Part shown: positions 54,075-64,000 of the stretch, in pieces
Position numbering within the stretch: the first letter of the stretch is position 1
Layout of the letters: every line of letters begins with the position of its first letter
NCBI GenBank assembly: GCA_900618795.1
Contig: UYJD01000008.1
Location: forward strand, 1,241,866-1,305,865
DNA: 64,000 bases
DNA from: Cyanodermella asteris
Lineage: Eukaryota; Ascomycota; Lecanoromycetes; Ostropales; Stictidaceae
Direction of reading: 5' to 3'
The notes under the pieces: model-generated
The model's database searches: none
Seen by the model: only the letters and a program-made list of their open reading frames with translations
What the model was told of the DNA's origin: nothing
Program-made: the position numbers and the translations under genes

Positions 54075-55788
54075 TTACCATCCGGCCTTGTCGAAAGAGT
54101 ATTCAAACTCGTCAGGCACAGCAATTTCGTCGGCAGGGTCGAAGATTGGGAGGTTCTCGCCGTGAACTTCTTTGGTCCAAGGGCTGGCTGAAGCTTCAAC
54201 TCCATCGTAGTTTTGAGCAGTGACCGCATTGATCTTCGCTGGATGCGCAAGCTTCTGAGCGTCATCTACCGAGAAACCATGGATTGTCGGCATCTGGTGG
54301 TGGTGCTCTTGTGTACTGCTGCCCTCTCTCACGGGACTGCCGGTGCCAGAACTGCTACGATCGATTTCGGACAGGGAAGTCGTGCTCTCTGGTATTCGGC
54401 CATCATCCATCTCGAGACCTGGCGGCATGCTCATGTTGCTGGTGGTATCCGGGAAGTAGGACATTTGCGCCGCGCCAGTAGGCCCGCTTTGCACGAACGA
54501 GGGTGTGCTGTCCACTCGGGGCAGCTCAGGACGACTGATGTCGGCGTTGGACTGAGCGTAACTAGAGTCCGGGTATCCTGGGTTCGATACTGCATACTGA
54601 GGCTGGTGATAGTCGTATTCGGAAACAACGCCAGAGGATGAAGCGGCGCGCTGCATGAGCGGGTTGGAGGTAGGTGGTGCCATGTAGCTATCTTGAATTC
54701 CGTTAAAGTGATGCGGCATTGGTAGTCCATAATTTGCCCAATCCACGTTGTAAGCTTCGGACACGGCAGACGAGGCCTGCATATCCTCGCTTGTCGTAAT
54801 GTTCGTGTTCAAGTTCGGCATGAACCCGTTCGCTGAGCCCGAGGTCGGGAACATGGGGCTCGTCGGACTGCTGAGATCAAAGTTATTATGGTAGTTCAGC
54901 GTCTGTGGATTCGGGTTCTGCCAGGTCCTTGATCGCTGTCGGTTGCCCGGAGCGGGTGACACGTTCTCCGACTTGGCATTTCGATCTTGCATGAAGAGTA
55001 CGTGCTGTAGGTATGGATTCTCCGCTTGTTCGGACAGACCCAGGTTGGTGTTCGGAGTTTGCACGGAGGCGGGGCGCATTTGATCCATCGAGCGTTGCTG
55101 AGTCAAACCGTGGTGACCGTGTATGCTGTGCGGGCGATGCGGAACACGGTACGGCTGGGCACGGTTTTGCATTGTCTCGTGATTCTTGTTGTGAACTGGC
55201 TTGTGGTGGCCATTCGCAAAGACTGTCGTGTGGATTTCACTGTAGTTGCTGATAGAACGTGCCTTTACTGGAGGTGGACAGCATCCACCGAGCTCGTCCT
55301 CGGGTTGTTCTTCGATACCTGATTCTTTCTTGAGAGCACAAGTGCAGCGCTTCCCATGGCTGCAGCAGCACACATGTTCGGCTGTAAACGATCAGAGACC
55401 TGTACGCATATGATGGCCTCGTCGACTTACTCGTCTTCAATTCTGCCAAATGAGGACAGTCCTCGGCCTTGTGGCCTTTGTCTCCGCACTCGCACTTGAC
55501 GTGAGAAGCCCTATTTTTGCGCAGAGATCGGCAATGTGGGCATTGAGAGACTGGTCGGCCTTTCTTTGCAACATGCTTAAGTTCGCGATCTGTAAAGGTC
55601 GTTAGTCACGAACTACGAATATGGTAAAGGCAGCCACCGCAGCGAGACAGTCGTGGTAAGCACAGCAATGAGCAGTGACAGCAGCATTCTTGAGCGATCT
55701 CACCTTTGTGATTGCAGCCGCTGACCCTGTGACCCCTGATGCAGGGCTCACAGGCCAGCTTTTGTCCGTTTTCGTCAAGCATGACCAT
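54075..55788 (-). CDS. Copper-fist transcription factor
   Basis: Three exons (55704-55788, 55431-55589, 54075-55381) with introns of 114 and 49 nt give 516 residues. The copper fist spans exons 1 and 2: KLACEPCIRGHRVSGCNHK (C13, C16, C25, H27), then KKGRP (37-41), the minor-groove hook, and CPHC...VKCEC (C45-C63). A second Cys cluster CCCSHGKRCTC (86-96) opens exon 3. The remaining ~400 residues are Ser/Pro/Asn/Gln-rich, likely an activation region. Relatives (Ace1, Mac1, Cuf1, GRISEA) control copper uptake or detoxification and, in some fungi, virulence traits. Which of these applies is not readable. Intron 1 falls inside the fist. The upstream ATG (55788) and a second two codons later are both usable. 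Confidence 0.93.
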
Positions 55789-57589
55789 TCACTATTGGCA
55801 GGCCGGTCAAGGGTGTTGAGGATGATTCCCGATGCTTGGCAAGTATGTCGAAGTCGCGGCGTTATTCTGGTATATATGTGTCGTGGTATGTGTGGAATGG
55901 ATATCGGAGTCTTTTCTTGCCCGTTGCTCAATGGATGAGATGCGCCGACGAATGGGGGGTCCAAACTAGGACTCGAGTGGCGGACGAACCAAACTCATGA
56001 TATATGGGATATGATATAGCTGGGTGGCAGCAGTGCTATTGGTGCAGGCCCATCGTGGATAGGCCGGCCGAGGAGCTGAAGCCGTTGAGGGAGGCTGAAG
56101 ATAGACTGGGTCTCGGTGTCGAGGCAATGGCGCGGGCCGTCAGGACAACGGATGGCTGTGCCCGTGTAGGAGGGCAGGGAGGCTTGGCCAACTCACACCG
56201 AAATGGTGCCCGAATGCGCCGGACACCAGATGGCGGAACGGCGACCAAGAGGTGCGTGGGTGATTGAGTTGAAGGCGCAGTGTGTAGCTGTTTGGGGTCC
56301 TGCCAGACTATGTGGGAGGTGCAAGTGGGACGAGAGAGAAGAGTCGAGGTGGGCGCCGCTACAAATCTAAGCGCGCTCAGCTGGCGGCGGCCCACTGCAC
56401 GCAGACAACCGCAGGACGCACCTGCCAATGCAGTGCTCGTTGCCCTGCTACGGCGCCCTCTGCCTCGCTCTTTCCTCGCCCTCGTGCCCACCACGAACTT
56501 TGGGACGCGACTTCCGGTCGTGCCTGCCTTTACTCGCATGCCCTCGCTGCGCCTGTGCGCCGCACAATCATTCTTGTCTACCTAGTATTGTCCAGGTGAT
56601 CATCTTCCAAATCCTCGTTTTCGAATCCAATGCGCCCGCGGCTCGCCACCAGCAACGCCAGACACACAACTTTGATTCCATCTCAGCAGCAGCCTCGAAT
56701 AGCCATCGAGGCCGTGGGAAGGGCGCCATTCCCCGCAGGGTAACGCCAGACGGCCGCTGCAGGGCCTTGCACCTCTTTTGCAACTTTGTGCTACTCTCCT
56801 ACGCTGGCTGTTCCCTGCCAGAGCACGCTACCACGCTCCAACTCGCCAGTGTCACGGCTGCGATTTCCTGTTTCCTGCTGCTGTGCATTTCTCCAGGGTG
56901 AGCCCGTCTTATCCCTCCACCTGTCTGTGCCTTCTGCCGCTTTCAGCCCTGCTGCTGAAGAAGGCTCGATGCACGTGCATATAGCCTCAAATCGATGCCA
57001 AGAGCCGGAGTATCGTCGAAGTTGGCTAAATTGCGGTCGCCGTGCACACAGCTACACTCTACGCCACCTGGGCATCTGGGCGGCCAGCAACATCATAGGT
57101 GCCAGCTGATATAATGTCTAGTCGGTATGGTAGGAGAGACCGCCCGTCGCTGCTCACGTCCAGCCATCATCCCAAATGGACAAGATCTCCATGCGCCGAG
57201 TCTACAATGTAGCGTCCTCCCGCGAGGCGTTGGTCACCCTGGAGCGATGCCGCCTTGATCGTCATATAGGGAGAGCCACACACTGGCAGAGTGTCATACT
57301 CTGGATAACATCGGAGCCGCGCTATTACTGTTGTACTGGGGCTGATGTTGACATTTTGTCCCTGCTGTCAAGATCCTTCTTTAACTGATGGGTGCCTGCC
57401 CAATCGGTGAACAGGACGGCCACCTTTGTGCTCGCACTCTTTTGATGCGACGCTCCATTAAGTGCTGGTGATTGCGCAGAGGGTCCATCATGATTCCATC
57501 TGGCAAGACAGCCCACTATACGATCATGTCGTATATCGTCATTCCGTCACATAAATGAGAGTACGCATAGCCTGCAAAAGACGTTGAGG
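55789..57589. other. Long promoter/5' leader of the copper-fist gene
   Basis: About 1.8 kb. On the plus strand, 56400-56960 is rich in C/T and short overlapping frames that do not look like protein. Long upstream regions are usual for fungal regulators. No RNA gene was recognised. Confidence 0.4.
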
Positions 57590-58628
57590 GTTGACGTGGT
57601 CTGGTTATTTCGGCTTGGTTGCTCTCGTGACTACGGCTCTGAGCGCAATCGATTGGTGCCCTCTTGGCCGTCAGCATGGTTACTTGCATCTGATCCTATG
57701 CTATTGGTCGTGTTGCAACGGCCGTACCCTTCTGGAAGCCCTCCCTTTACAGCAACGGACACGTCAGGGCGAAAGCATGTCTCCCGCATCCTGCATCTCC
57801 AGAACGATCGGCTGCATTCCGAACTCATCTTGGCAACCGCACGCAGACAGGCTCGGCACGGTGCGGTTCGAAGGGAGCTTGATTGACACCGACTTCTACA
57901 TAGCCATTTTACCAGGGCAACAAGGTCGCCCAATCGTCCTCGAGCCAATCTACTCACCGCACAAAACCTTGTTCGGCCTGCAGGATGGGCGGGCATGGCA
58001 TGGATGAAACCTGTTGTGAGCGCGCGCACGTAGCGAGATGCCGTTCTGCAGCAGGTTTTCGTCTACATGTCCTTTAAAGCGGCAGTCAGAATCAGATCAA
58101 AGCGACAGCGGTTAAGCGGCACACCAATTTCGTGTCCACTTCAGGCTTTTGAGATGCTCTACGCAAGCGCATCATTAAAGTCAATTTTGATGCCCCAATT
58201 GACCGCCAAATCGCAATCGGAATTGCATCGATTCATTGCTTCTTGCCGTGACCGCCGGGCCTGTCGATTACCGGGCTATGCTGCTCTCGGCAGGGCGACA
58301 TGCTCCGCTCGGTGACACAGCAAGCCGCTTATTGTTGATCGCTGACAGGAGCTGATGGGTCTCTGGTGTCCAACAAGGCTTAGCAGCCACTGCTCCACGG
58401 TCAGGCACAAGCTATGATGCGGATGGAAGTCTATTGCTCGAGTTCGGGTCGTGCGGCCTCGCAGGGCTGTATGATCTCGGTTCGAGCCCTGACTACATGT
58501 TGTTGACGCGTGGCGCCCGAAGCGATGGTGGCAAAGAATTGTGGTCGACATCAAACGTGCCTCAAGATACGCGAACTCCAATCTTCCTCTTCACAAACAA
58601 CAATTCATGCTCGTCGAAGACTGGCTGA
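57590..58628 (+). pseudogene. Possible relic of a secreted repeat protein
   Basis: Fragments in different plus-strand frames look coding. They are a hydrophobic stretch like a signal peptide (YFGLVALVTTALSAIDW, 57601), FEGSLIDTDFYIAILPG near 57870, LTGADGSLVSN near 58340 and LYDLGSSPDYMLLTRGARSD then GGKELWSTSN near 58470-58560. The last resembles the ELW-x-TDGT-x-x-GT repeat of some secreted beta-propeller-like proteins. Stops separate the pieces. The resemblance is weak and could be coincidence. Confidence 0.3.
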
Positions 58629-59561
58629 CAGAAGTCTTGACGGACACACTTAGTTGCCTACCTCGCTAAGTAGGTCTCTCAATACTGCCAGGCGTACCTA
58701 CACCACTACCACTCATAATAGCCAGAGGCATACCTCTACCCCTACCAACTCGTGTACCTGTAAGAATACTTGCAGCGGTAGTAATCGAAGAAGGTAGCAA
58801 AGTACCTACGCAACGATTGCTTTCGGTCCGCCTTGCGTCTGGTAACCTTTGAGGATCGTATCTGGTTAGTAGAAAGCAGCATTCTGCACCTACTCCTGAC
58901 ATTTGGATGGAAAAGCCGTCTGGTTACATAGTGCATGCAAAATATTGATCTTTGACACGGGTAATCTTCAACGTCGGATGTCAATCTACATCTGACCACA
59001 TCGATCCAAAAAGAAAGACCCACCTAGTGCCCAAAGACGGTGTTACAGCTCTTTGTCTGAGACGGCGATTTGAGCAGATTCTCATCGTACATTACATGTC
59101 ATGATCATCAATTGGGAGTAGGTCCACTATTTGTTGAAGCCATAAAAAGCCACCAAAAAGTCGAGCTGGTAGAGTGGTCCGTGCAGAGTCACTAAAACTA
59201 TACCGCCGACCACGAAACTTGGATGTCGATTGTAACATCCTCGACACAACACCGGGCTTCGCAGACATGATGGTGTCAAGGATCGTCCAACCCCGCTCTA
59301 ACAGCAGGACTGAGTACACACTAGTCCAGGGATTCATAATATCTAGTCCCGACTAGGCTCGTAGTCGCAATGCCCGCCAAGTGTTTCCCCCAATCGCTGC
59401 CTGTCCGTGGGCAACATCACCCCAGCTCCATCAACACCTCTCACGAAGCTTCGTCCGAACTGACCGACTTCGAAGCTTAAGGATACAGCATCAGGATCAG
59501 ACAAGGACGACTCGAAGCTTTGCACGCCATCTGTATCTACCTCTCTACCAGTCAACACAAG
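58629..59561. other. Intergenic region
   Basis: Contains a stretch rich in CCTAC/ACCTAC and ACCACTACC (58650-58770), giving short imperfect tandem similarity, then A/T-richer sequence. No gene is supported. Confidence 0.4.
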
Positions 59562-59950
59562 ATGTCATACTCCGACGCCGAATCCCCTCCTCTCGGCACC
59601 CGACGCATCGGCTACGACGCCGATACACAGCGGTACACCCTACAGAGCCCCGATGGCCGAACCTGGCAGGGCGCACCGGGCCGCGAGTATGATGAGCTGT
59701 CGACGACTGTGCAGTATGGTCCGGCTGTGAGTGTTGTAGAGAAGGCGGGATTACCGTTTCGGATGGTTGCAATGACGGAGATGGGCGTGCTGAAGTGGTT
59801 TCACAAACGGCGGTTGATTTGCTGACTGGCTTGCAGATTCAGGAGAGGAATGAGGCGATTGAAGCGGAGATGAGCGATGCTTATCGGTATATGTTGCCCG
59901 CGGCGCTGGTCTTGTTCGTGGTGTTGATTCTGCTTATCAAGCTGCTCTGA
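59562..59950 (+). CDS. Small tail-anchored membrane protein
   Basis: Two exons (59562-59726 and 59837-59950; 110-nt intron, GTGAGT donor) give 92 residues. The N-terminal cytosolic part has GTRRIGYDADTQRYTLQSPDG and GREYDELS, a pattern (GYDADTQRYT...DG) I associate with small fungal proteins of unknown role. Exon 2 gives IQERNEAIEAEMSDAYRYM, a short helix, followed directly by a C-terminal membrane segment (LPAALVLFVVLILLIKLL) with only one charged residue near its end, so it should be inserted as a tail anchor, in the ER or another organelle. Without the splice the frame runs on and ends at a stop in the intron. Confidence 0.75.
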
Positions 59951-60082
59951 TTCACGGTCTCAGAGCTTGGATGCGATACTTGAAGGAATCTTGAAGAATA
60001 GTCTGCGCTACTGGAATGGGCGAAGAGCTGGGCAAGTTCTTGGCGGTGCCTTCATATGATCGACCGACCGATGCTATCTCTA

Positions 60083-60565
60083 TCACGCACCTCCCTCGAG
60101 CAGGTTGAATTCTCCCCTGACCTTCGTCGCCCAGTCATTGATGCATGCTGATCCTTTGTATTCACCAATCTTTTGATAAAACTTGGCCCCCATCGATTTG
60201 AGCATCTCGATCCTCTCCTCCATGGTCCGGGCAAGGATCAGCTGAGCCACCTCCGGCGGCGCAGTATTGCGACCCTCGCGTACCGTGTATATCACCTGGT
60301 CATATTCCAGCACCCAAAACCCGTCGCTTTGGATACCGACTCTGACCCATCGCCTCTCCATGTCAGACGGGGCTGGTTGTTCTCCGATATCAATGGCGAG
60401 ATTTTCAGGCTCAAATCCCGCGGCAATATTGGCAATGAAACCGTATCGATCGCGGCTGTCGAACCAACGCACTCCGATCTGCAAAAGTCTCTGGCAAAAC
60501 GCATCCTCGGCGCCTAAAGCGGTCGAGACCGAGAAAGTCAAAGTCAACAGGACCAGCTCGCTCAA
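60083..60565 (-). CDS. Hypothetical protein, C-terminal exon; start unresolved
   Basis: An open frame of ~160 codons that looks coding in its second half (RRWVRVGIQSDGFWVLEYDQ, then MEERIEMLKSMGAKFYQKIGEY). Its first codon is TTG (60563-60565) preceded by a stop, and the first internal ATG is at about residue 68. The real gene therefore probably has an upstream exon or is broken. The apparent hydrophobic start (LVLLTLTFSVSTALG) looks like a signal peptide but cannot be trusted without a start. No family was recognised. Confidence 0.4.
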   Translation of the reverse strand: MSELVLLTLTFSVSTALGAEDAFCQRLLQIGVRWFDSRDRYGFIANIAAGFEPENLAIDIGEQPAPSDMERRWVRVGIQSDGFWVLEYDQVIYTVREGRNTAPPEVAQLILARTMEERIEMLKSMGAKFYQKIGEYKGSACINDWATKVRGEFNLLEGGA

Positions 60566-61413
60566 GCACAGTCAGCCAGCCGCGTGCAGGCCATCCCCAA
60601 ATCGATATCGATTCTTTGATCAGGACCACTTGTTCTCGTCTCCGGGCACCGAGCATGGTACCCTCGGTAGTTGGACGCGCATGAGCCGTGATGTCGACAA
60701 AGTTTGATGCCGACATGGCAAAAAGACTTTGCAACTTTCGACTGGGCAGTTTCCCGAAATCAGGTATGAGTGCTGCGATGGAGAGCTGTCAGGCTAGTAG
60801 GGCTGAGTCTGGCATAATCGCAGAGCCCTCCTCGAACTGCGTCCGTGGGCCGCGACCACCTTTGACCCCGTGTTACACATTAACCGCTGTCATGTCACAC
60901 GTCCAGAACGTAAGCTGGCTGCACTGCTCCTAGATCGCCTTCAACATATAGTGTACCGGAGCGGCTATCGCGATCCATATCGTGCTTCATGGACGACTAA
61001 AGTCAGCTGGCCTGCCAAGTGGTGTGTGAGATATCTGACTTTCCTGACACCACGCTGACAAGCCTGGCGCCGACATGAGATCGTGCTTATTGTCCTGATT
61101 CATTGGACGAGCAAGCAAGCACAAGCATATCGTCTGAGAGCCGAATGTCTATATAATGAACCGTCTACTTCTCGATCAGATGCCATGTCGGGGAGATGTT
61201 TGTTTGATATCGGTTTGAGATGCAACTGATGTAGCTAAATCTGGAAATGAACATAGCCGCTGGCGGCGCTGCTCACTACATTTTCAAAAATGTTACGTGC
61301 CGTCATCGTTCCCGCACGCTGATTAATATACATGGTCTCGTCGTCCCGAATAATTAGAGCTGGCCTGCGCTTGGAAGTTTTGAACAAGGAAGCTCACTCG
61401 AAGCTCGTTATAA
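60566..61413. other. Intergenic region
   Basis: Contains only short frames; it may hide the first exon of the 60083-60565 gene at its left end. The right end is the 3' side of the b5 reductase gene. Confidence 0.4.
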
Positions 61414-62906
61414 TTAGAAACAGAAAACTTGATCGGTCATCTTGCCGACCGCACCAGGCTTCTCGAACCCCAGATCGGCCAGATTGTCTTTCATTGCATT
61501 GACCATGCCAGGAGGGCCGCAAAGCAGGACCTTCGTATCCGCCGAGGGTTTTGGCATACGCTCGACTAGGGTATCCTTGTCGATGTGTCCAACACCACCC
61601 TGCCAGCCCTCAGACGGCTTGTCGACCACAAAATGTAAGGAGAACTTGTCGCTTGCAACTTTTGCAAAATGCTCCAGCTTCTCTCTCAACATGATATCGG
61701 CTTCGGATCGGTTGGCATACACGAGACTGACATGCGTGTCGTCGGTCGGATCTTCACATATCGCCCGGATCAGCTGGTACATCGGCGTGATACCCGTGCC
61801 ACCAGCTACCATGCCGATGTTCTTGCACATGCCTTTGCGATACCTCATTGCGCCCTTGGGACCGCGGAACTCTGCATGGTCTCCGACTTTGAGTGCTTTG
61901 AGGTAGTTGCCTACTTGGCCGTCCGGGTAGACACGGATGAGAAGTTCAAGTCGGCCGAGGTCGCGGTTGTTCGATACGGGCGTGTAGCTGCGGACTACCG
62001 TGTGGTCGTCGATTTCGGCTTGAATGGCGACGTGTTGACCGATTGGTAGTCCTAATACGGAGTGTCGTGCCGGAAGCTCGAAGACGAAGCGCCAGATACC
62101 GGCTGATAGTTCCTCCTTGCGGCCGAGTCTGAATTTGCGGTATTGGGTTGGGACGAGGACGCCGGCGGGGTGGAAAGGTGGTCGGTTCTGGCTCGAGGCC
62201 TGTATGTATGAAGGATATTGCTGGAAGCCGCTGTTGAAGTCTAACAATTTCTCAAGGTGTCGGAAGCTCATGACTCCGACGACGCCGGCGGCGGCGGCAG
62301 CCAAAGTAAGCTGCAGAGGCAGGCTACCGGAGCTTAAATGCGACAACTGCCCGGATACGGCTTTCGATGTAGGGGAAGGCGATAAGTGTAGTCGTTGGCT
62401 GGCCCAGTAGAGCGCAGCTGCCCCGACGGCCAGCGTCGCCACCTCGGGCAGATAGGAGGTCGTTTTCGGCTTTTCGACCGTGGAGCTTCTCCTCACGATC
62501 TGCGCGGCTGGTGGAGCGGATTTCTTAGCTTTGGGGTCATCCTCCCGGGCGGCTCCTTCGAGGACGCCGACTAGGAATCCTTCCAATAGTTCGCGCGCAT
62601 CCTCGGAGTGCCCGACATCTTCGAAGCCACTTGTTGCATCGGTGCCGGCTACTTCGAGTAGGGCATCGAGTCCTCCGGGATGGTCTCTGGCGTATTCTGT
62701 GACGTCGTAAACTGCACTCATCAGTATGGTGAGAAGACGTTGAATTCCACGAATTTCATACCTTTACCGTGAATCGTCATCCACATGTCCTTTTTGGTGT
62801 TGTGCTTGGCGACATCTTTCTTTGTGAATGTTTGAACTTCCACCTCATTCTTCCACTTGGATTTCAACTCCTTGTGCTCGGTCTTTTCGTTCGACGGGGC
62901 AGCCAT
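61414..62906 (-). CDS. Cytochrome b5 - cytochrome b5 reductase fusion protein
   Basis: Two exons (62762-62906 and 61414-62711; 50-nt intron) give 480 residues. The intron splits the b5 domain: KDMWMTIHGK joins VYDVTEYARDHPGG using the TGCAG acceptor. Haem ligands are H59 (HPGG) and H83 (DVGHSEDA). A linker with two hydrophobic segments follows (VATLAVGAAALYWA; LTLAAAAAGVVGVMSF). Then comes the reductase: the FAD motif RSYTPVSN, a Lys/Gly-rich loop YLKALKVGD, the NADH-binding GGTGITPMYQ, and CGPPGMV near the C-terminus, ending in VFCF. It passes electrons from NADH through FAD to haem. Likely acceptors are desaturases, hydroxylases or P450s, and a mARC-type protein is encoded elsewhere in this window. 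Unlike classic short b5 reductases, it carries its own b5 domain. Membrane anchoring is inferred. Confidence 0.93.
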
Positions 62907-63486
62907 GATTATCTGTTATGTTGAGAATGCGAACTCACAAAGCATGCCTCCGAAAAGGGCGACAGCAGGACAATGATATCAATGTGCAATTAAGCTTCCG
63001 GGACCACCGAGTTCAGCGAGATCTGGCGGACGGCCGTAGTCTAGGTAGCAGAAGCGGAATGGCGGCCAATCGGCTCTCTCGTCATTTGTCTTAGGTGCCA
63101 CTTACAGAAGAGCGGACCCCGAAGAGGCTTTCAACCTGTCCTTCGTGCGTATCAATTTTCGCCCCATGACGTCGCAATGCGTGCACCATGAATAATCGAG
63201 ATGCAGAGGCCAGCCCGCCGATGTGCAGCCAAAAACAGGGAGCGATTTCTGCAGGTCAGCAGCCAAGGCTGTGCATGCGAGCCGGAAAGCGACGATGGAA
63301 AATAGAGACACCGAGGCACGATAATTATGCAGCTTTTTTCATGACGGGAGTCGGCGAGTGTGTAGAACTCTTGCTTCCACCTTGCAAAGAAAGTTCGAGG
63401 TGGGTTATATGTAGACCGGGCCACCTGTAGCTGTCTCGAAGGATATCCACCACTCCAGTCTTGCAATCTACGGACACAACGCCAGT
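62907..63486. other. Divergent promoter, b5 reductase fusion / P450
   Basis: A 580-base gap separates the outward-pointing starts of a b5/b5-reductase fusion and a P450. TTATATG near 63408 is a possible TATA for the P450. Joint regulation of an electron donor and a P450 would make sense but is inference. Confidence 0.5.
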
Positions 63487-64000
63487 ATGACTTCCAAGAG
63501 CTTTCGCTTCGAGGATAAGGGACCGAAGATCTCCTTTGACATTGACATCTCAAACCTGAATGACACTGCAACGTTGAAGCAGGTCGTCGGCTCACAATTC
63601 GGTGTCGTAGATTCAAATGGTCAGTAATCGACCTTCGCCGTCACGATCATACTAACAAATCGCCAGGACTTTCGTTCTTTGCGAACGGTCAAGAATGCAC
63701 GGACTGGGACCAGTTGAAGTCTTTTGACGGCACCGTCACAGTCAAAGTCGATGGCCATGCACTTCGCCCAGTACCAGGCCCGACAGGGCTGCCCATCATT
63801 GGTACTTACTTTGAGAGTATGTGAGCCTGTAGGTCACCTGAATCTGACATAAGACTAACCCTTCAACTCAGTCTACCCGGATCATTTGGGCAATCTCCAC
63901 CGTCTATTCGAAAAGTACGGTCCCGTGATCAAGACGAGCAACATGGGCAACGAGACCATCTTTACAAACGACCCCGTGGTCGCTTCCATATTCCTGGCCG
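63487..64000 (+). CDS. Cytochrome P450, 5' part, with a soluble N-terminal domain; runs off the window
   Basis: Three exons are visible: 63487-63619, 63667-63816 and 63872 onward, with introns of 47 and 55 nt. About 80 soluble residues come first (FRFEDKGPKISFDIDISN...GTVTVKVDGH) instead of the usual membrane anchor. Then the P450 start block RPVPGPTGLPIIGTYFEIYP appears, followed by HLGNLHRLFEKYGPVIKTSNMG. The PGP hinge and helix A/beta-1 signatures are those of class II fungal P450s, and the haem-binding Cys would lie beyond the window. The N-terminal domain has the size and strand pattern of a ubiquitin-like fold, but this is a guess. The P450 is divergent from a b5 reductase fusion that could supply electrons. 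The substrate is unknown. Confidence 0.85.

Noticed and set aside
58410-58500. GGTTCGAGCC resembling a tRNA T-loop
   Set aside because: No matching acceptor, D or anticodon stems could be folded around it.

Overview
This window is nuclear DNA of a filamentous ascomycete. The evidence is short GT-AG introns of mostly 46-61 nt with CTAAC/CTGAC-like branch sites, genes on both strands with no operons, and typically fungal proteins: a HET-domain protein, a copper-fist regulator, a QDE-2-type Argonaute, a Dal5-like MFS permease and small secreted cysteine proteins. The gene types would suit a Dothideomycete, but the class is my inference. No rRNA, convincing tRNA, CRISPR, transposon or LTR element was found.

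Layout. 0-10 kb: a secreted 10-cysteine protein, a fatty acid 2-hydroxylase (Scs7 type, minus strand), a protein with a possible zinc motif, and a complete Argonaute with an intact catalytic tetrad. 10-21 kb: a HET protein whose first exon is unresolved, a MOSC/mARC-like molybdenum protein, a small secreted protein, and a large minus-strand protein with FG motifs and one membrane segment. 21-26 kb: a patch of decay, with a broken CalB-like lipase, a kinase-fold protein, an F-box gene interrupted by TGA, and a relic small Cys-rich ORF. 26-40 kb: a zinc-knuckle membrane protein, a GH1 beta-glucosidase with a one-base frame break, ADC lyase, the SWR1 chromatin remodeller, and a complex I NDUFB8-like subunit divergent from SWR1. 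40-44.5 kb: gene-poor DNA holding a decayed salicylate-hydroxylase-like monooxygenase.

44.5-56 kb: a type II membrane protein of glycosyltransferase look, an MFS anion permease divergent from a TauD-type dioxygenase (possibly a sulfonate uptake/oxidation pair), a secreted flavin oxidoreductase, and a three-exon copper-fist transcription factor. 56-64 kb: mostly gene-poor DNA with a possible relic, a tail-anchored small protein, an unresolved ORF, a cytochrome b5/b5-reductase fusion, and the first exons of a P450 that runs off the window and carries an unusual soluble N-terminal domain.

Housekeeping functions (SWR1, complex I, folate, sphingolipid hydroxylation, b5 electron transfer) are interspersed with accessory ones (HET, secreted proteins, TauD/MFS, P450). 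Three clear gene lesions (lipase, F-box, monooxygenase) lie in two gene-poor patches. The most unusual candidates are the FG-motif membrane protein, the zinc-knuckle membrane protein and the P450 with a ubiquitin-sized N-terminal domain. I found no clear new multi-gene system.
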